Program-made: the position numbers and the translations under genes
Shown: one piece after another, positions 6,949 through 12,592 of the stretch
Numbering within the stretch: position 1 is the stretch's first letter
Layout of the letters: each line of letters begins with the position of its first letter
Source of the DNA: JTS-RE9 sp964649195
Lineage (GTDB): Bacteria > Planctomycetota > Phycisphaerae > Phycisphaerales > Phycisphaeraceae
Direction: 5' to 3'
Length of the DNA: 12,592 nucleotides
NCBI GenBank assembly: GCA_964649195.1
Contig: CAZYPK010000156.1
Location: forward strand, 1-12,592
The notes under the pieces: model-generated
Database searches by the model: none
What the model saw: only the letters and a program-made list of their open reading frames with translations
Told to the model about the DNA's origin: nothing

Positions 6949-8493
6949 ATGACGCTCTTCCTTCGATCGGTTCTTGGGTTCGCACTGCTTGGGTTTGCAT
7001 CGGCGATCACCGTTCACGCGGAGGTGAAGCTGCCGTCGGTGATCAATCACAACATGGTGCTTCAGCGCGAGCAGCCGCTGCCCATCTGGGGGTGGGCCCA
7101 GGCGGGTGAGGAAGTGACCGTGACGCTGGGGGACGACAACAGCGCGGTCACCAAGGCGGATGCCCAGGGCAAGTGGATGGTGAAGCTCAAGCCGATGCCG
7201 GCCGACGGCGGCAAGACGGCGCACACGCTCGTCATCAAGGGCGACAACGAGATCAAGCTTCAGAACATCCTCATCGGCGAGGTGTGGGTCTGCTCGGGCC
7301 AGTCGAACATGGAATGGTCGGTGGCGGCCTCGATGGATCCGCAGAAGGAAATCGCCGCGGCCAATCATCCGAACATCCGCCTGTTCCATGTGCCCAAGCT
7401 GCCCGCGGCGGTTCCGCAAAGCGATGTGAAGGCGAACTGGAACGTCTGCTCGCCGCAGACCGTGGGCGGATTCTCGGCGGTGGCCTACTTTTTCGCCCGC
7501 CATATTCAGAAGGAAACCGGGCACCCCGTGGGCGTCATCAACACCTCATGGGGCGGCACGCGCATCGAGCCTTGGACGCCCGAGGAAGGCTTCCGCCAGA
7601 TTCCCGAACTGGTGAAGCTGGCCGACTGGGCCCGGCAGACCAACAAAAACCACGCCAAGGCGCAGCTCGATGCGGTGGCGGCTTACCGCAAGTGGCTGCC
7701 GATGGCGGAGGAGGCGGCCGCCGGCGACAAGCCGATCCCCGCGCCGCCTGGATGGCCGGCCAATCCCGTGGCCAGCTCCGGCGCATCGACCGGTCTCTAC
7801 AACGGCATGGTCGCGCCGCTCGTCCCCTTCGCCATCCGCGGAGCCCTCTGGTACCAGGGCGAATCCAACCGCGGCAACGGCATGCATTACCTCGAGCTCT
7901 CCAAGGCCCTCATCGGCGGCTGGCGCACCGTCTGGAACCAGGAGACCAACAAGGATTTTCCGTTCCTCATCGTGCAACTCGCCCCCTTCAACTACGGCAA
8001 CAACCCGACCGCCCTGCCTGAAATCTGGGAGGCACAAACCGCCTGCCTCACCGCCATCCCCAACACCGGCATGGCCGTCACCACCGACATCGGCGATGTG
8101 AAGGACATTCACCCGCGCAACAAACAGGAAGTCGGCCGCCGCCTGGCGCTGTGGGCGCTGGCCAAAACCTATGGCAAGGAAAACCTCGTTTACAGCGGCC
8201 CGCTCTACAAGAACATCACCATTCAGGACAGCAAAGCCATCATCACCTTCGATCACATCGGCACCGGCCTGACGGTGCGCGACAGCAAGCCGCTGACTCA
8301 CTTTCAGGTGGCTGGCGCGGACAAGGTTTATGTTCCCGCCAAGGCGGAGATCGTCGGCGATACGGTCGTGGTGGAAGCGACAACAGTGGCCAGCCCCGTC
8401 GCGGTGAGATTCGGTTGGGATCACATGGCCGAGCCGAACCTGATGAACAAGGAAGGCCTGCCGGCAAGTCCGTTCAGGACGGATCGGTGGTGA
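6949..8493 (+). CDS. Secreted sialate O-acetylesterase family protein (SGNH hydrolase)
   Basis: A 514-residue exported esterase of the sialate O-acetylesterase/SASA type, predicted to remove O-acetyl groups from sialic acid or from plant or other polysaccharides. Residues 1-24 are a signal peptide cut after VHA. A beta domain (about 25-110) precedes the SGNH hydrolase core. The nucleophile is probably S119 in CSGQSNM (115-121). NTSWGGT (198-204) and WYQGESN (301-307) are further conserved blocks, and D386-x-H388 in DIHPRNK supplies the acid/histidine pair. A C-terminal beta domain follows to 514. Length is usual for the family. The frame opens earlier (6904), but the ATG at 6949 gives a clean signal peptide and has GGAG 7 nt upstream. 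The gene diverges from the dehydratase gene and converges on the ABC permease, with a hairpin 7 nt past its stop. The substrate cannot be read from sequence; planctomycetes often use such enzymes on acetylated algal or plant glycans. Confidence 0.93.
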   Translation: MTLFLRSVLGFALLGFASAITVHAEVKLPSVINHNMVLQREQPLPIWGWAQAGEEVTVTLGDDNSAVTKADAQGKWMVKLKPMPADGGKTAHTLVIKGDNEIKLQNILIGEVWVCSGQSNMEWSVAASMDPQKEIAAANHPNIRLFHVPKLPAAVPQSDVKANWNVCSPQTVGGFSAVAYFFARHIQKETGHPVGVINTSWGGTRIEPWTPEEGFRQIPELVKLADWARQTNKNHAKAQLDAVAAYRKWLPMAEEAAAGDKPIPAPPGWPANPVASSGASTGLYNGMVAPLVPFAIRGALWYQGESNRGNGMHYLELSKALIGGWRTVWNQETNKDFPFLIVQLAPFNYGNNPTALPEIWEAQTACLTAIPNTGMAVTTDIGDVKDIHPRNKQEVGRRLALWALAKTYGKENLVYSGPLYKNITIQDSKAIITFDHIGTGLTVRDSKPLTHFQVAGADKVYVPAKAEIVGDTVVVEATTVASPVAVRFGWDHMAEPNLMNKEGLPASPFRTDRW

Positions 8494-8500
8494 GCCATCG

Positions 8501-8532
8501 GAGCCGCGACTCAACGAGTCGCGGACGTGAAC
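8501..8532 (+). terminator. Hairpin element copy 1, downstream of esterase gene
   Basis: CCGCGACTC (8504-8512), AAC, GAGTCGCGG (8516-8524) form a perfect 9-bp GC-rich stem that begins 10 nt after the esterase stop codon. There is no U tract, so classical Rho-independent termination is uncertain. The 32 nt from 8501 to 8532 recur in reverse orientation at 8754-8785 with one mismatch, which lies in the loop; this marks it as a dispersed repeat as well as a possible terminator. Confidence 0.6.
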
Positions 8533-8597
8533 AACCTGTAGGAGCGAGAATAGCGCGGCGGTGAAAGGCCTCGAAGATCGTGGGACAGAAGACAAAC

Positions 8598-8625
8598 AAT
8601 CACGTTTAGCGAATCACGTATAGCG
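8598..8625. repeat. 14-bp tandem duplication
   Basis: AATCACGTTTAGCG (8598-8611) is followed directly by AATCACGTATAGCG (8612-8625), 13 of 14 identical. It is followed by a 7-bp hairpin, GCGGCCC (8626-8632) with GGGCCGC (8647-8653). Both lie in the convergent esterase/permease gap; I see no gene here. Confidence 0.6.
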
Positions 8626-8658
8626 GCGGCCCAGAGGCTTTGCGCCGGGCCGCGTTGG

Positions 8659-8700
8659 GAAACAGGAAACAGGAAACAGGAAACAGGAAACAGGAGACAA
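8659..8700. repeat. GAAACAG 7-bp tandem array
   Basis: Five perfect copies of GAAACAG occupy 8659-8693 and a degenerate sixth, GAGACAA, ends at 8700. The array sits between the two inverted hairpin copies in the convergent gap. Its core CAGGAAA is the same as in the 8-bp arrays at 5356-5464, suggesting one repeat family with variable unit length. Such arrays often vary in copy number by replication slippage. Confidence 0.8.
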
Positions 8701-8753
8701 GCCACAAGACAAAGGCCGTCCATCCACCGTGCTGTATCGCACCCCGTCAGGCC

Positions 8754-8785
8754 GTTCACGTCCGCGACTCGTCGAGTCGCGGCTC
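8754..8785 (-). terminator. Hairpin element copy 2, at end of ABC permease gene
   Basis: This is the reverse-complement copy of 8501-8532 (31 of 32 identical). The stem CCGCGACTC (8762-8770) and GAGTCGCGG (8774-8782) encloses GTC. It overlaps the permease stop codon (8784-8786), so in the leftward mRNA it forms right at the stop. Together the two copies give each convergent gene the same 3' hairpin. No U tract follows. Confidence 0.6.
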
Positions 8786-9824
8786 ATCCATCGCCCGCCG
8801 TTGCCAGTCGCGCTTCTCTGGCCGCTCTTCGGACGGCGCCCACGCGCTTGACCAGTTCATCGACGATGACGCCGACGAGGATCACCGAGCCGATGACCAT
8901 GTCCTGAAGCTGCGAGGGAATTTCCATCAGCACGATGGCATTGATGAGCAGTTGCACGATGGCCGAGCCGATGACGACGCCGGTGATGGAGCCTTCGCCG
9001 CCGCGCAGGCTGCAACCGCCCAGCACCGCCGCCGCGATGGCGTAAAGCTCGTAGCCGCCGCCGTGGCTTGAGGGCGCCACCGAGTTCACTTCCAGGGCGA
9101 AGATGATGCCGCCCAGGCCGGCGAACATCGAGCAGAGGACGTACGCGATGATCACCATGCGGTCGGTGTTGATGCCGCTGAATCGCGCGGCCTGCTCGTT
9201 GCGCCCCAGCGCCAGCAGATACCGGCCGTAGATGGTCATGTTCAGGAAGATCGCGCTGATGACCGCGACGACGAACATGATGAAGAAGGCTGCGGGAATG
9301 GCGAACGTCGCCTCGCCGGATTCGCGCGAGGAATCGGGCACGGTGACGCCGCCTTCGGGGATGCGTCCTTTGAACGTGCTCTTGAGGCCTTGGAATTCCT
9401 CATCGCTGCCGAAGCCGAAGGTGGTGTCCTCCGCGATGTACCGCGCCAGGCTGCGGTAAATCATCAGGCCGCAGAGCGTCACGATGAACGGTTGTATTTT
9501 CAGTTTGGTGATGAGCAGGCCGTGCGTCAGGCCGATGGCCAGCGAGACGAGCAGCACGATGGAGATCGCCATGGGCACGGGCACTTCATGCTTGGTGAGA
9601 AGCCAGGGCAGAATGATGCCGACGAGTCCGACCACCGAGCCGATGGAGAGATCGATGCCGCCGGTGACGATGACGAAGAGGGCGCCGATGGCGATGATGC
9701 CGTAGGGCCCGGTTCGCTTGAGGGTGTTCTCGATGTTGAAAGGGGTGAGGAAGTTGTCCGCGAAGATCGCATTGATCGCGCAGAGCGCGAGGAACAGGCC
9801 GAGGATGCCGTACAGTTTCTTCAT
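8784..9824 (-). CDS. Sugar ABC transporter permease, RbsC type
   Basis: A 346-residue inner-membrane permease of the CUT2 class (ribose, xylose, galactose importers; BPD_transp_2 family). It has about eight to ten hydrophobic segments. Family marks are TGGIDLSIGS (54-63), ALGRNEQAARFSGI (205-218) and the ATPase-contact region AAAVLGGCSLRGGEGS (264-279). A hydrophilic stretch at about 131-173, rich in charged residues, lies between membrane helices and makes the protein somewhat longer than E. coli RbsC (321 residues). The frame opens at 9896, but MKKLYGILGLF at 9824 is the family-like start; its ribosome site (AAGG, 8 nt) is modest. The ATPase gene ends 120 nt upstream, across a large stem-loop, so the pair is probably one operon with the ATPase first. 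No periplasmic binding protein gene is in the window, so the substrate is unknown. Confidence 0.93.
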   Translation of the reverse strand: MKKLYGILGLFLALCAINAIFADNFLTPFNIENTLKRTGPYGIIAIGALFVIVTGGIDLSIGSVVGLVGIILPWLLTKHEVPVPMAISIVLLVSLAIGLTHGLLITKLKIQPFIVTLCGLMIYRSLARYIAEDTTFGFGSDEEFQGLKSTFKGRIPEGGVTVPDSSRESGEATFAIPAAFFIMFVVAVISAIFLNMTIYGRYLLALGRNEQAARFSGINTDRMVIIAYVLCSMFAGLGGIIFALEVNSVAPSSHGGGYELYAIAAAVLGGCSLRGGEGSITGVVIGSAIVQLLINAIVLMEIPSQLQDMVIGSVILVGVIVDELVKRVGAVRRAAREARLATAGDG

Positions 9825-9860
9825 GGTGGAACCTTGCAAATCGGTGGGAGCGAGATATTC

Positions 9861-9964
9861 ATCCGAGCCGCGAAGCGCCCCCGGCCCCCGGAGCAAGCCT
9901 GCGGAGAATCGGACGCGCCTTGTGCAACCGCGACCTCCGCAGGCTTATGCCTTGCGGCTCGGAT
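9861..9964 (-). promoter_or_regulatory. Nested stem-loop between ABC ATPase and permease genes
   Basis: The inner arms are AAGCCTGCGGAG (9895-9906) and CTCCGCAGGCTT (9935-9946), a perfect 12-bp stem. The outer arms ATCCGAGCCGC...AAG (9861-9875) and CTTGCGGCTCGGAT (9951-9964) pair with one bulged base. The right side covers the ATPase stop codon (9945-9947) and its last codons. In the operon mRNA this makes a long structure between the two genes, of the kind that can cause partial termination or RNA processing and set unequal amounts of ATPase and permease. It may equally be a dispersed repeat. The regulatory role is inference. Confidence 0.55.
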
Positions 9965-11492
9965 GATCCGGTTCGTTGTGCGCTTCTTCAGGATGACCCG
10001 TCGCCAGCCGCATGACCGCCTCTTCGCTGAGTTGAGCGCGTGTCAGTTCCCCGGTGAGCCGGCCTTCGTGCATGACCAGGGCGCGGTCGGACATGCCCAG
10101 CACTTCCTCCATCTCGCTGGAGACGAAAAGGATCGCCACGCCCTGGCCGGCCAGCTCCTCCATCAGGCGGTAGATTTCCTGCTTGGCGCCGACATCGATG
10201 CCGCGCGTCGGTTCATCGAGCATCAGCACGCCGGGCTTCATCGCCAGCCACTTGCCCAGGACGATTTTCTGCTGGTTGCCGCCGGAGAGGAATTGCGCGA
10301 TCTGTTCCGGGCCGGGCGTCTTGATGCGCAGCCGGCCGATCATTTCAGCGGCGATGTCGCGTTCGTAAGCCCGGTTGAGAAAGCCCGCTTTCTTCGATGA
10401 TCGCCTCAGGCTCGCCAGGCTGGTGTTGGTGCGGACCATCATCTCGATGATCAGGCCCTGCTGTTTGCGATCCTCAGGGACCAGCGCGAGTCCCGCTTCG
10501 ATGGCGCAGATGGGACCGCGAATCTCCACCGCCTTGCCGGCGACGAGAATTTCCCCGCCCACCGCGCGATCGATGCCGAAGAGCGTCCGCAGCATCTCCG
10601 TGCGGCCCGCGCCGACGAGGCCCGCGAGGCCGACGATCTCGCCCGAGCGAATGGTGAAGTTGAGGGTGTGCCCCGGGTTGGCCATGGTGCGCAGGTTGCG
10701 CACTTCCAGGGCCGGTGCGCCGGGTGTGTGGCAGGTGCGCGCATAAAACTGCGAGATGTCGCGGCCGACCATCATGCGCACCATGCGATCATGCGACACT
10801 TCGCCGCGCGGAATCTCGCCGACGTTGGCGCCGTCGCGCAGCACGCTGACGCGATCCGCCAGCAGCTTCACCTCGCCGAGTCGATGCGAGATGTAGATGA
10901 TGCTCACGCCCTTGTCGCGCAGATTGCGAACGACCTTGAACAGCGCCTCCGACTCGCGCGTTGAAAGGCTCGATGTCGGCTCATCCATGATGAGCACGCG
11001 GGCGTTGATCGAAAGAGCCTTGGCGATTTCCACCATCTGCTGGCGGCCGATGGAGAGGTCGGACACGAGCGTGGAGGGGGAGACATTGAGACCGACCTGA
11101 TCGAGAAAAACTTTGGCTTCGCGCGCGATGCGCGCCTTGTCGATCATGCCGAACCTGCGGGGCTCCCGGCCGAGAAAAATATTGGCTCCGACATCGAGAT
11201 TGTCTGACAGATTCAGTTCCTGATGGATCAGGGCGATGCCATGCTTCATGGCGTCCTGCACGGAGTTGATCTCAACGGGTCGGCCTTCGATGAGGATATG
11301 CCCTTCGCTGGGCTTCTGCACCCCGGCGAGGATTTTCATGAGCGTGCTTTTGCCCGCTCCGTTTTCACCGACGAGGGCGAGCACTTGGCCCTTGTGCAGC
11401 GAAAGGTTCACGCCGCGCAGCGCGATGACGCCGGGGAATCGCCGGGTGACATCACGGACTTCCAGCAGCGGTGTGGCATCGGGTGCGGTCAT
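9945..11492 (-). CDS. Sugar ABC transporter double ATPase, RbsA/MglA type
   Basis: A 515-residue cytoplasmic ATPase with two fused nucleotide-binding domains, as in RbsA, MglA and XylG. Domain 1 has Walker A GENGAGKST (42-50), Q-loop Q91, signature LSIGRQQ (146-152), Walker B LIMDEPT (167-173) and switch H203. Domain 2 starts near 260 and is degenerate as usual for the family: GLVGAGRTE (291-299) lacks the Walker A lysine, while signature LSGGNQQK (402-409) and Walker B LMLDEPTRG (423-431) are intact, and serine (S458) stands near the switch-histidine position. Length is normal (about 500). The start at 11492 begins a standard family N-terminus (LLEVRDVTRRFPGV), though its ribosome site is poor. 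It is first of a two-gene operon with the permease. Substrate specificity, set by the missing binding protein, cannot be named. Confidence 0.95.
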   Translation of the reverse strand: MTAPDATPLLEVRDVTRRFPGVIALRGVNLSLHKGQVLALVGENGAGKSTLMKILAGVQKPSEGHILIEGRPVEINSVQDAMKHGIALIHQELNLSDNLDVGANIFLGREPRRFGMIDKARIAREAKVFLDQVGLNVSPSTLVSDLSIGRQQMVEIAKALSINARVLIMDEPTSSLSTRESEALFKVVRNLRDKGVSIIYISHRLGEVKLLADRVSVLRDGANVGEIPRGEVSHDRMVRMMVGRDISQFYARTCHTPGAPALEVRNLRTMANPGHTLNFTIRSGEIVGLAGLVGAGRTEMLRTLFGIDRAVGGEILVAGKAVEIRGPICAIEAGLALVPEDRKQQGLIIEMMVRTNTSLASLRRSSKKAGFLNRAYERDIAAEMIGRLRIKTPGPEQIAQFLSGGNQQKIVLGKWLAMKPGVLMLDEPTRGIDVGAKQEIYRLMEELAGQGVAILFVSSEMEEVLGMSDRALVMHEGRLTGELTRAQLSEEAVMRLATGHPEEAHNEPDHPSRKA

Positions 11493-11563
11493 GCGGGAAC
11501 CATGTTAGCGAAGAGCGGCTTCGGGCAGAATCCGGCTCTGTTGAAGATACCTGGAATTCACGC

Positions 11564-11697
11564 TCAAGCCCGATGGCGAGGCTTTGCGAGCCGTCGGGGT
11601 ATTTCAGTTTTCAGCGTGCGGACTTCGGTGAACGGGAAACTGATGATTGCCCGCTTCGATACCCCGACGGCTCGCAAAGCCTCGCCATCGGGCTTGA
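11564..11697. repeat. Perfect 39-bp inverted repeat (two head-to-head repeat copies)
   Basis: The arm 11564-11602 is an exact reverse complement of 11659-11697 (39 bp), with a 56-nt spacer. The third, partial copy at 1-33 shows that one arm is itself a dispersed unit. Each arm can also fold alone (CCCGATGGC with GCCGTCGGG, one wobble, 12-nt loop). The near arm begins 71 nt upstream of the ABC ATPase start, so the structure may lie in or next to its promoter region. It occupies part of the 439-nt gap before the DinB-like gene. The remaining gap holds a 6-bp hairpin (CGCCTG/CAGGCG, 11799-11817) and REP-like copy C; I see no gene there and no certain promoter. Confidence 0.85.
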
Positions 11698-11827
11698 AAT
11701 ATTGATGAAGGATTCCAGCAGAGTCGCAAAGCCTACGAAAGGCCGTCCGTCGTTGCAATGAGGAAACAAGTTGGTGCCTTGAGATTCCCGGTCGGATACG
11801 CCTGTTCTTGGCAGGCGATCTTGCTTG

Positions 11828-11843
11828 GTTCGCCAAGGCGAAC
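11828..11843. repeat. REP-like palindrome, copy C (7-bp arms, AA loop)
   Basis: GTTCGCC (11828-11834), AA, GGCGAAC (11837-11843). With the following GGC it shares 19 nt with copy A at 1030-1049; the two outer base pairs of the 9-bp stem are lost because the left flank reads TG instead of CC. It lies 88 nt upstream of the DinB-like start. Confidence 0.7.
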
Positions 11844-11931
11844 GGCCAAAGGCGCCGGCATGTAACGATCTCGCGGTTGTGTTACGCTTTGGGACTGTCG
11901 CACTTTTCACGCCTTCAACGATGGATGGCCT

Positions 11932-12417
11932 ATGTCACTCTTCATCGAATCACTCCTCATCGGCTGGGACCGCAACGCGGACTATGCCAAACGTCTTACC
12001 GCTGACCTGAGCGATGCTCAGATGCTGCTCCAGCCAAACGGCGCCAATCACCCGGCCTGGATCTTCAGCCATCTGAGCCTTTATCACCCGGTCCTCGTCG
12101 CCATGCTGCACGGCAAATCATTCGATGATCCGAAAAACCACCGCTTCGGCATGCAGAGCAAGCCCGAGCAGGATGCCGCCCTCTACGGCTCAAGGCGGCA
12201 GATCATCGATACTTTCCTCAAGGGCCACGCCGATGTGGCAGCGACGATGCGCGAAGTAGGCGAGGCGGCATTCGAGCATGAAATGCCCCTCGAACGCTGG
12301 CGTGCCCCGTTCCCCAAGGTCGGCTCCATCCTCGGCTACCTGATGCTCGTCCACGAATCAACGCACCTGGGTCAGATCAGCGCCTGGCGAAGGGTGCAGG
12401 GACTGCCGAGCGTGTGA
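11932..12417 (+). CDS. DinB-like / DUF664 family protein
   Basis: A 161-residue soluble protein of the DinB superfamily, which has a four-helix bundle fold with a metal-binding histidine triad. Likely ligands are H47 (IFSHL), H141 and H145 (HESTHLGQIS). The block QISAWRRVQGLP (148-159) at the end is typical. Length is usual (150-180). Known relatives include thiol-dependent transferases of the bacillithiol/mycothiol type and damage-inducible Bacillus DinB (not the polymerase of that name); the substrate here is unknown. The start has only a weak ribosome site (GATGGATGG). The gene stands alone: the ABC operon points away on its left, and a repeat array follows it. Confidence 0.88.
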   Translation: MSLFIESLLIGWDRNADYAKRLTADLSDAQMLLQPNGANHPAWIFSHLSLYHPVLVAMLHGKSFDDPKNHRFGMQSKPEQDAALYGSRRQIIDTFLKGHADVAATMREVGEAAFEHEMPLERWRAPFPKVGSILGYLMLVHESTHLGQISAWRRVQGLPSV

Positions 12418-12472
12418 ATCTGATCTTTGCAACAAGGGACGGAGGCACGAAGGGCCCAGGGCAAAAGCATAT

Positions 12473-12557
12473 GGCGGGAGAGCGGAAGCCTCCCGCCGGG
12501 AGGGCAAGGCTCCCACTGGGAGGGCGAGGCTTCCACTGGGAGGGCGAGGCTCCCGCC
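12473..12557. repeat. 20-bp tandem repeat downstream of DinB-like gene
   Basis: Three units of 20 bp (12498-12517, 12518-12537, 12538-12557) share GGGAGGGCRAGGCTYCC and end in ACT or GCC. Before them lies a related 22-nt unit (12476-12497), and GGCGGGAG (12473-12480) pairs with CTCCCGCC (12490-12497). Each unit can form a small GGGAG/CTCCC hairpin, except the middle one, where TTCCC-type changes weaken the stem. The array begins 56 nt after the DinB-like stop. Confidence 0.8.
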
Positions 12558-12574
12558 GAGCCGTTCGTTTGCGA

Positions 12575-12590
12575 AGCCCGTCCGCGGGCT
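12575..12590. other. Small hairpin with TCCG tetraloop at window end
   Basis: AGCCCG (12575-12580) and CGGGCT (12585-12590) pair around TCCG, a UNCG-class tetraloop in RNA, which is very stable. It follows the 20-bp array, and the window ends 2 nt later, so its context is cut off. Confidence 0.4.
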
Positions 12591-12592
12591 GA

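Noticed and set aside
7546..8595. A 349-codon frame antisense to the esterase gene
   Set aside because: The plus strand encodes a clear SASA-family protein with catalytic motifs; the antisense frame has none.
8659..8700. Short repeats that might be a CRISPR array
   Set aside because: Units are 7 bp and directly adjacent without spacers; no cas genes are present. The 20-bp array at 12498-12557 is rejected for the same reason.
9390..10400. A 336-codon plus-strand frame crossing the permease/ATPase gap
   Set aside because: It overlaps two well-supported ABC genes on the other strand and is rich in Asp, Arg and His, as expected for a shadow frame.
11564..11697. Insertion sequence with terminal inverted repeats
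   Set aside because: The 56-nt spacer cannot encode a transposase and I see no flanking target duplication; it is better described as two head-to-head copies of a dispersed repeat.
11471..11910. Short frames sharing the peptide MARLCEPSGY upstream of the DinB-like gene
   Set aside because: They are translations of the inverted repeat arms, not genes; the shared peptide comes from the DNA repeat.

Overview
The window looks like GC-rich chromosomal DNA from a planctomycete-like bacterium, possibly of the Phycisphaerae or a relative. This is inferred from content, not from a marker gene. The pointers are secreted DUF3472 and PQQ-type beta-propeller proteins (with the mature N-terminus EWPQFRGP), a secreted sialate O-acetylesterase, an enolase-superfamily dehydratase, roomy gene spacing, and gaps packed with short palindromic repeats.

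Layout, left to right. A secreted DUF3472 protein (minus, 60-950) diverges from a TerC-family membrane protein (plus, 1157-2143). TerC converges on a secreted protein of unknown function with a TPR-like tail (minus, 2177-3790). Next come a secreted PQQ-like beta-propeller (minus, 4065-5306) and an enolase-superfamily dehydratase/epimerase related to cis-3-hydroxyproline dehydratase (minus, 5467-6570). The latter diverges from a sialate O-acetylesterase (plus, 6949-8493). A sugar ABC permease (minus, 8784-9824) and its double ATPase (minus, 9945-11492) follow, transcribed in the order ATPase then permease. A DinB-like protein (plus, 11932-12417) ends the coding part.

Functionally the window suggests a saprophytic lifestyle. 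There are exported proteins, including a carbohydrate deacetylase, a CUT2-type (ribose/galactose class) importer missing its binding protein, and a cytoplasmic dehydratase for sugar acids or hydroxy-amino acids. I infer a loose carbohydrate-use neighbourhood; nothing shows that these genes form one pathway or operon. TerC and DinB look unrelated.

Nearly every gap between genes carries structured DNA: a REP-like palindrome (CCGTTCGCC-NN-GGCGAACGG) in three gaps; a second dispersed hairpin family, two copies of which form a perfect 39-bp inverted repeat; a 32-bp hairpin element in two inverted copies bracketing a convergent gap; CAGGAAA-type 7- and 8-bp arrays; a 20-bp tandem repeat; a G-run cluster; and a ~45-bp imperfect inverted repeat between divergent genes. 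These are the most unusual aspect of the window. I saw no transposase, CRISPR array, tRNA, rRNA or recognisable novel defence system.
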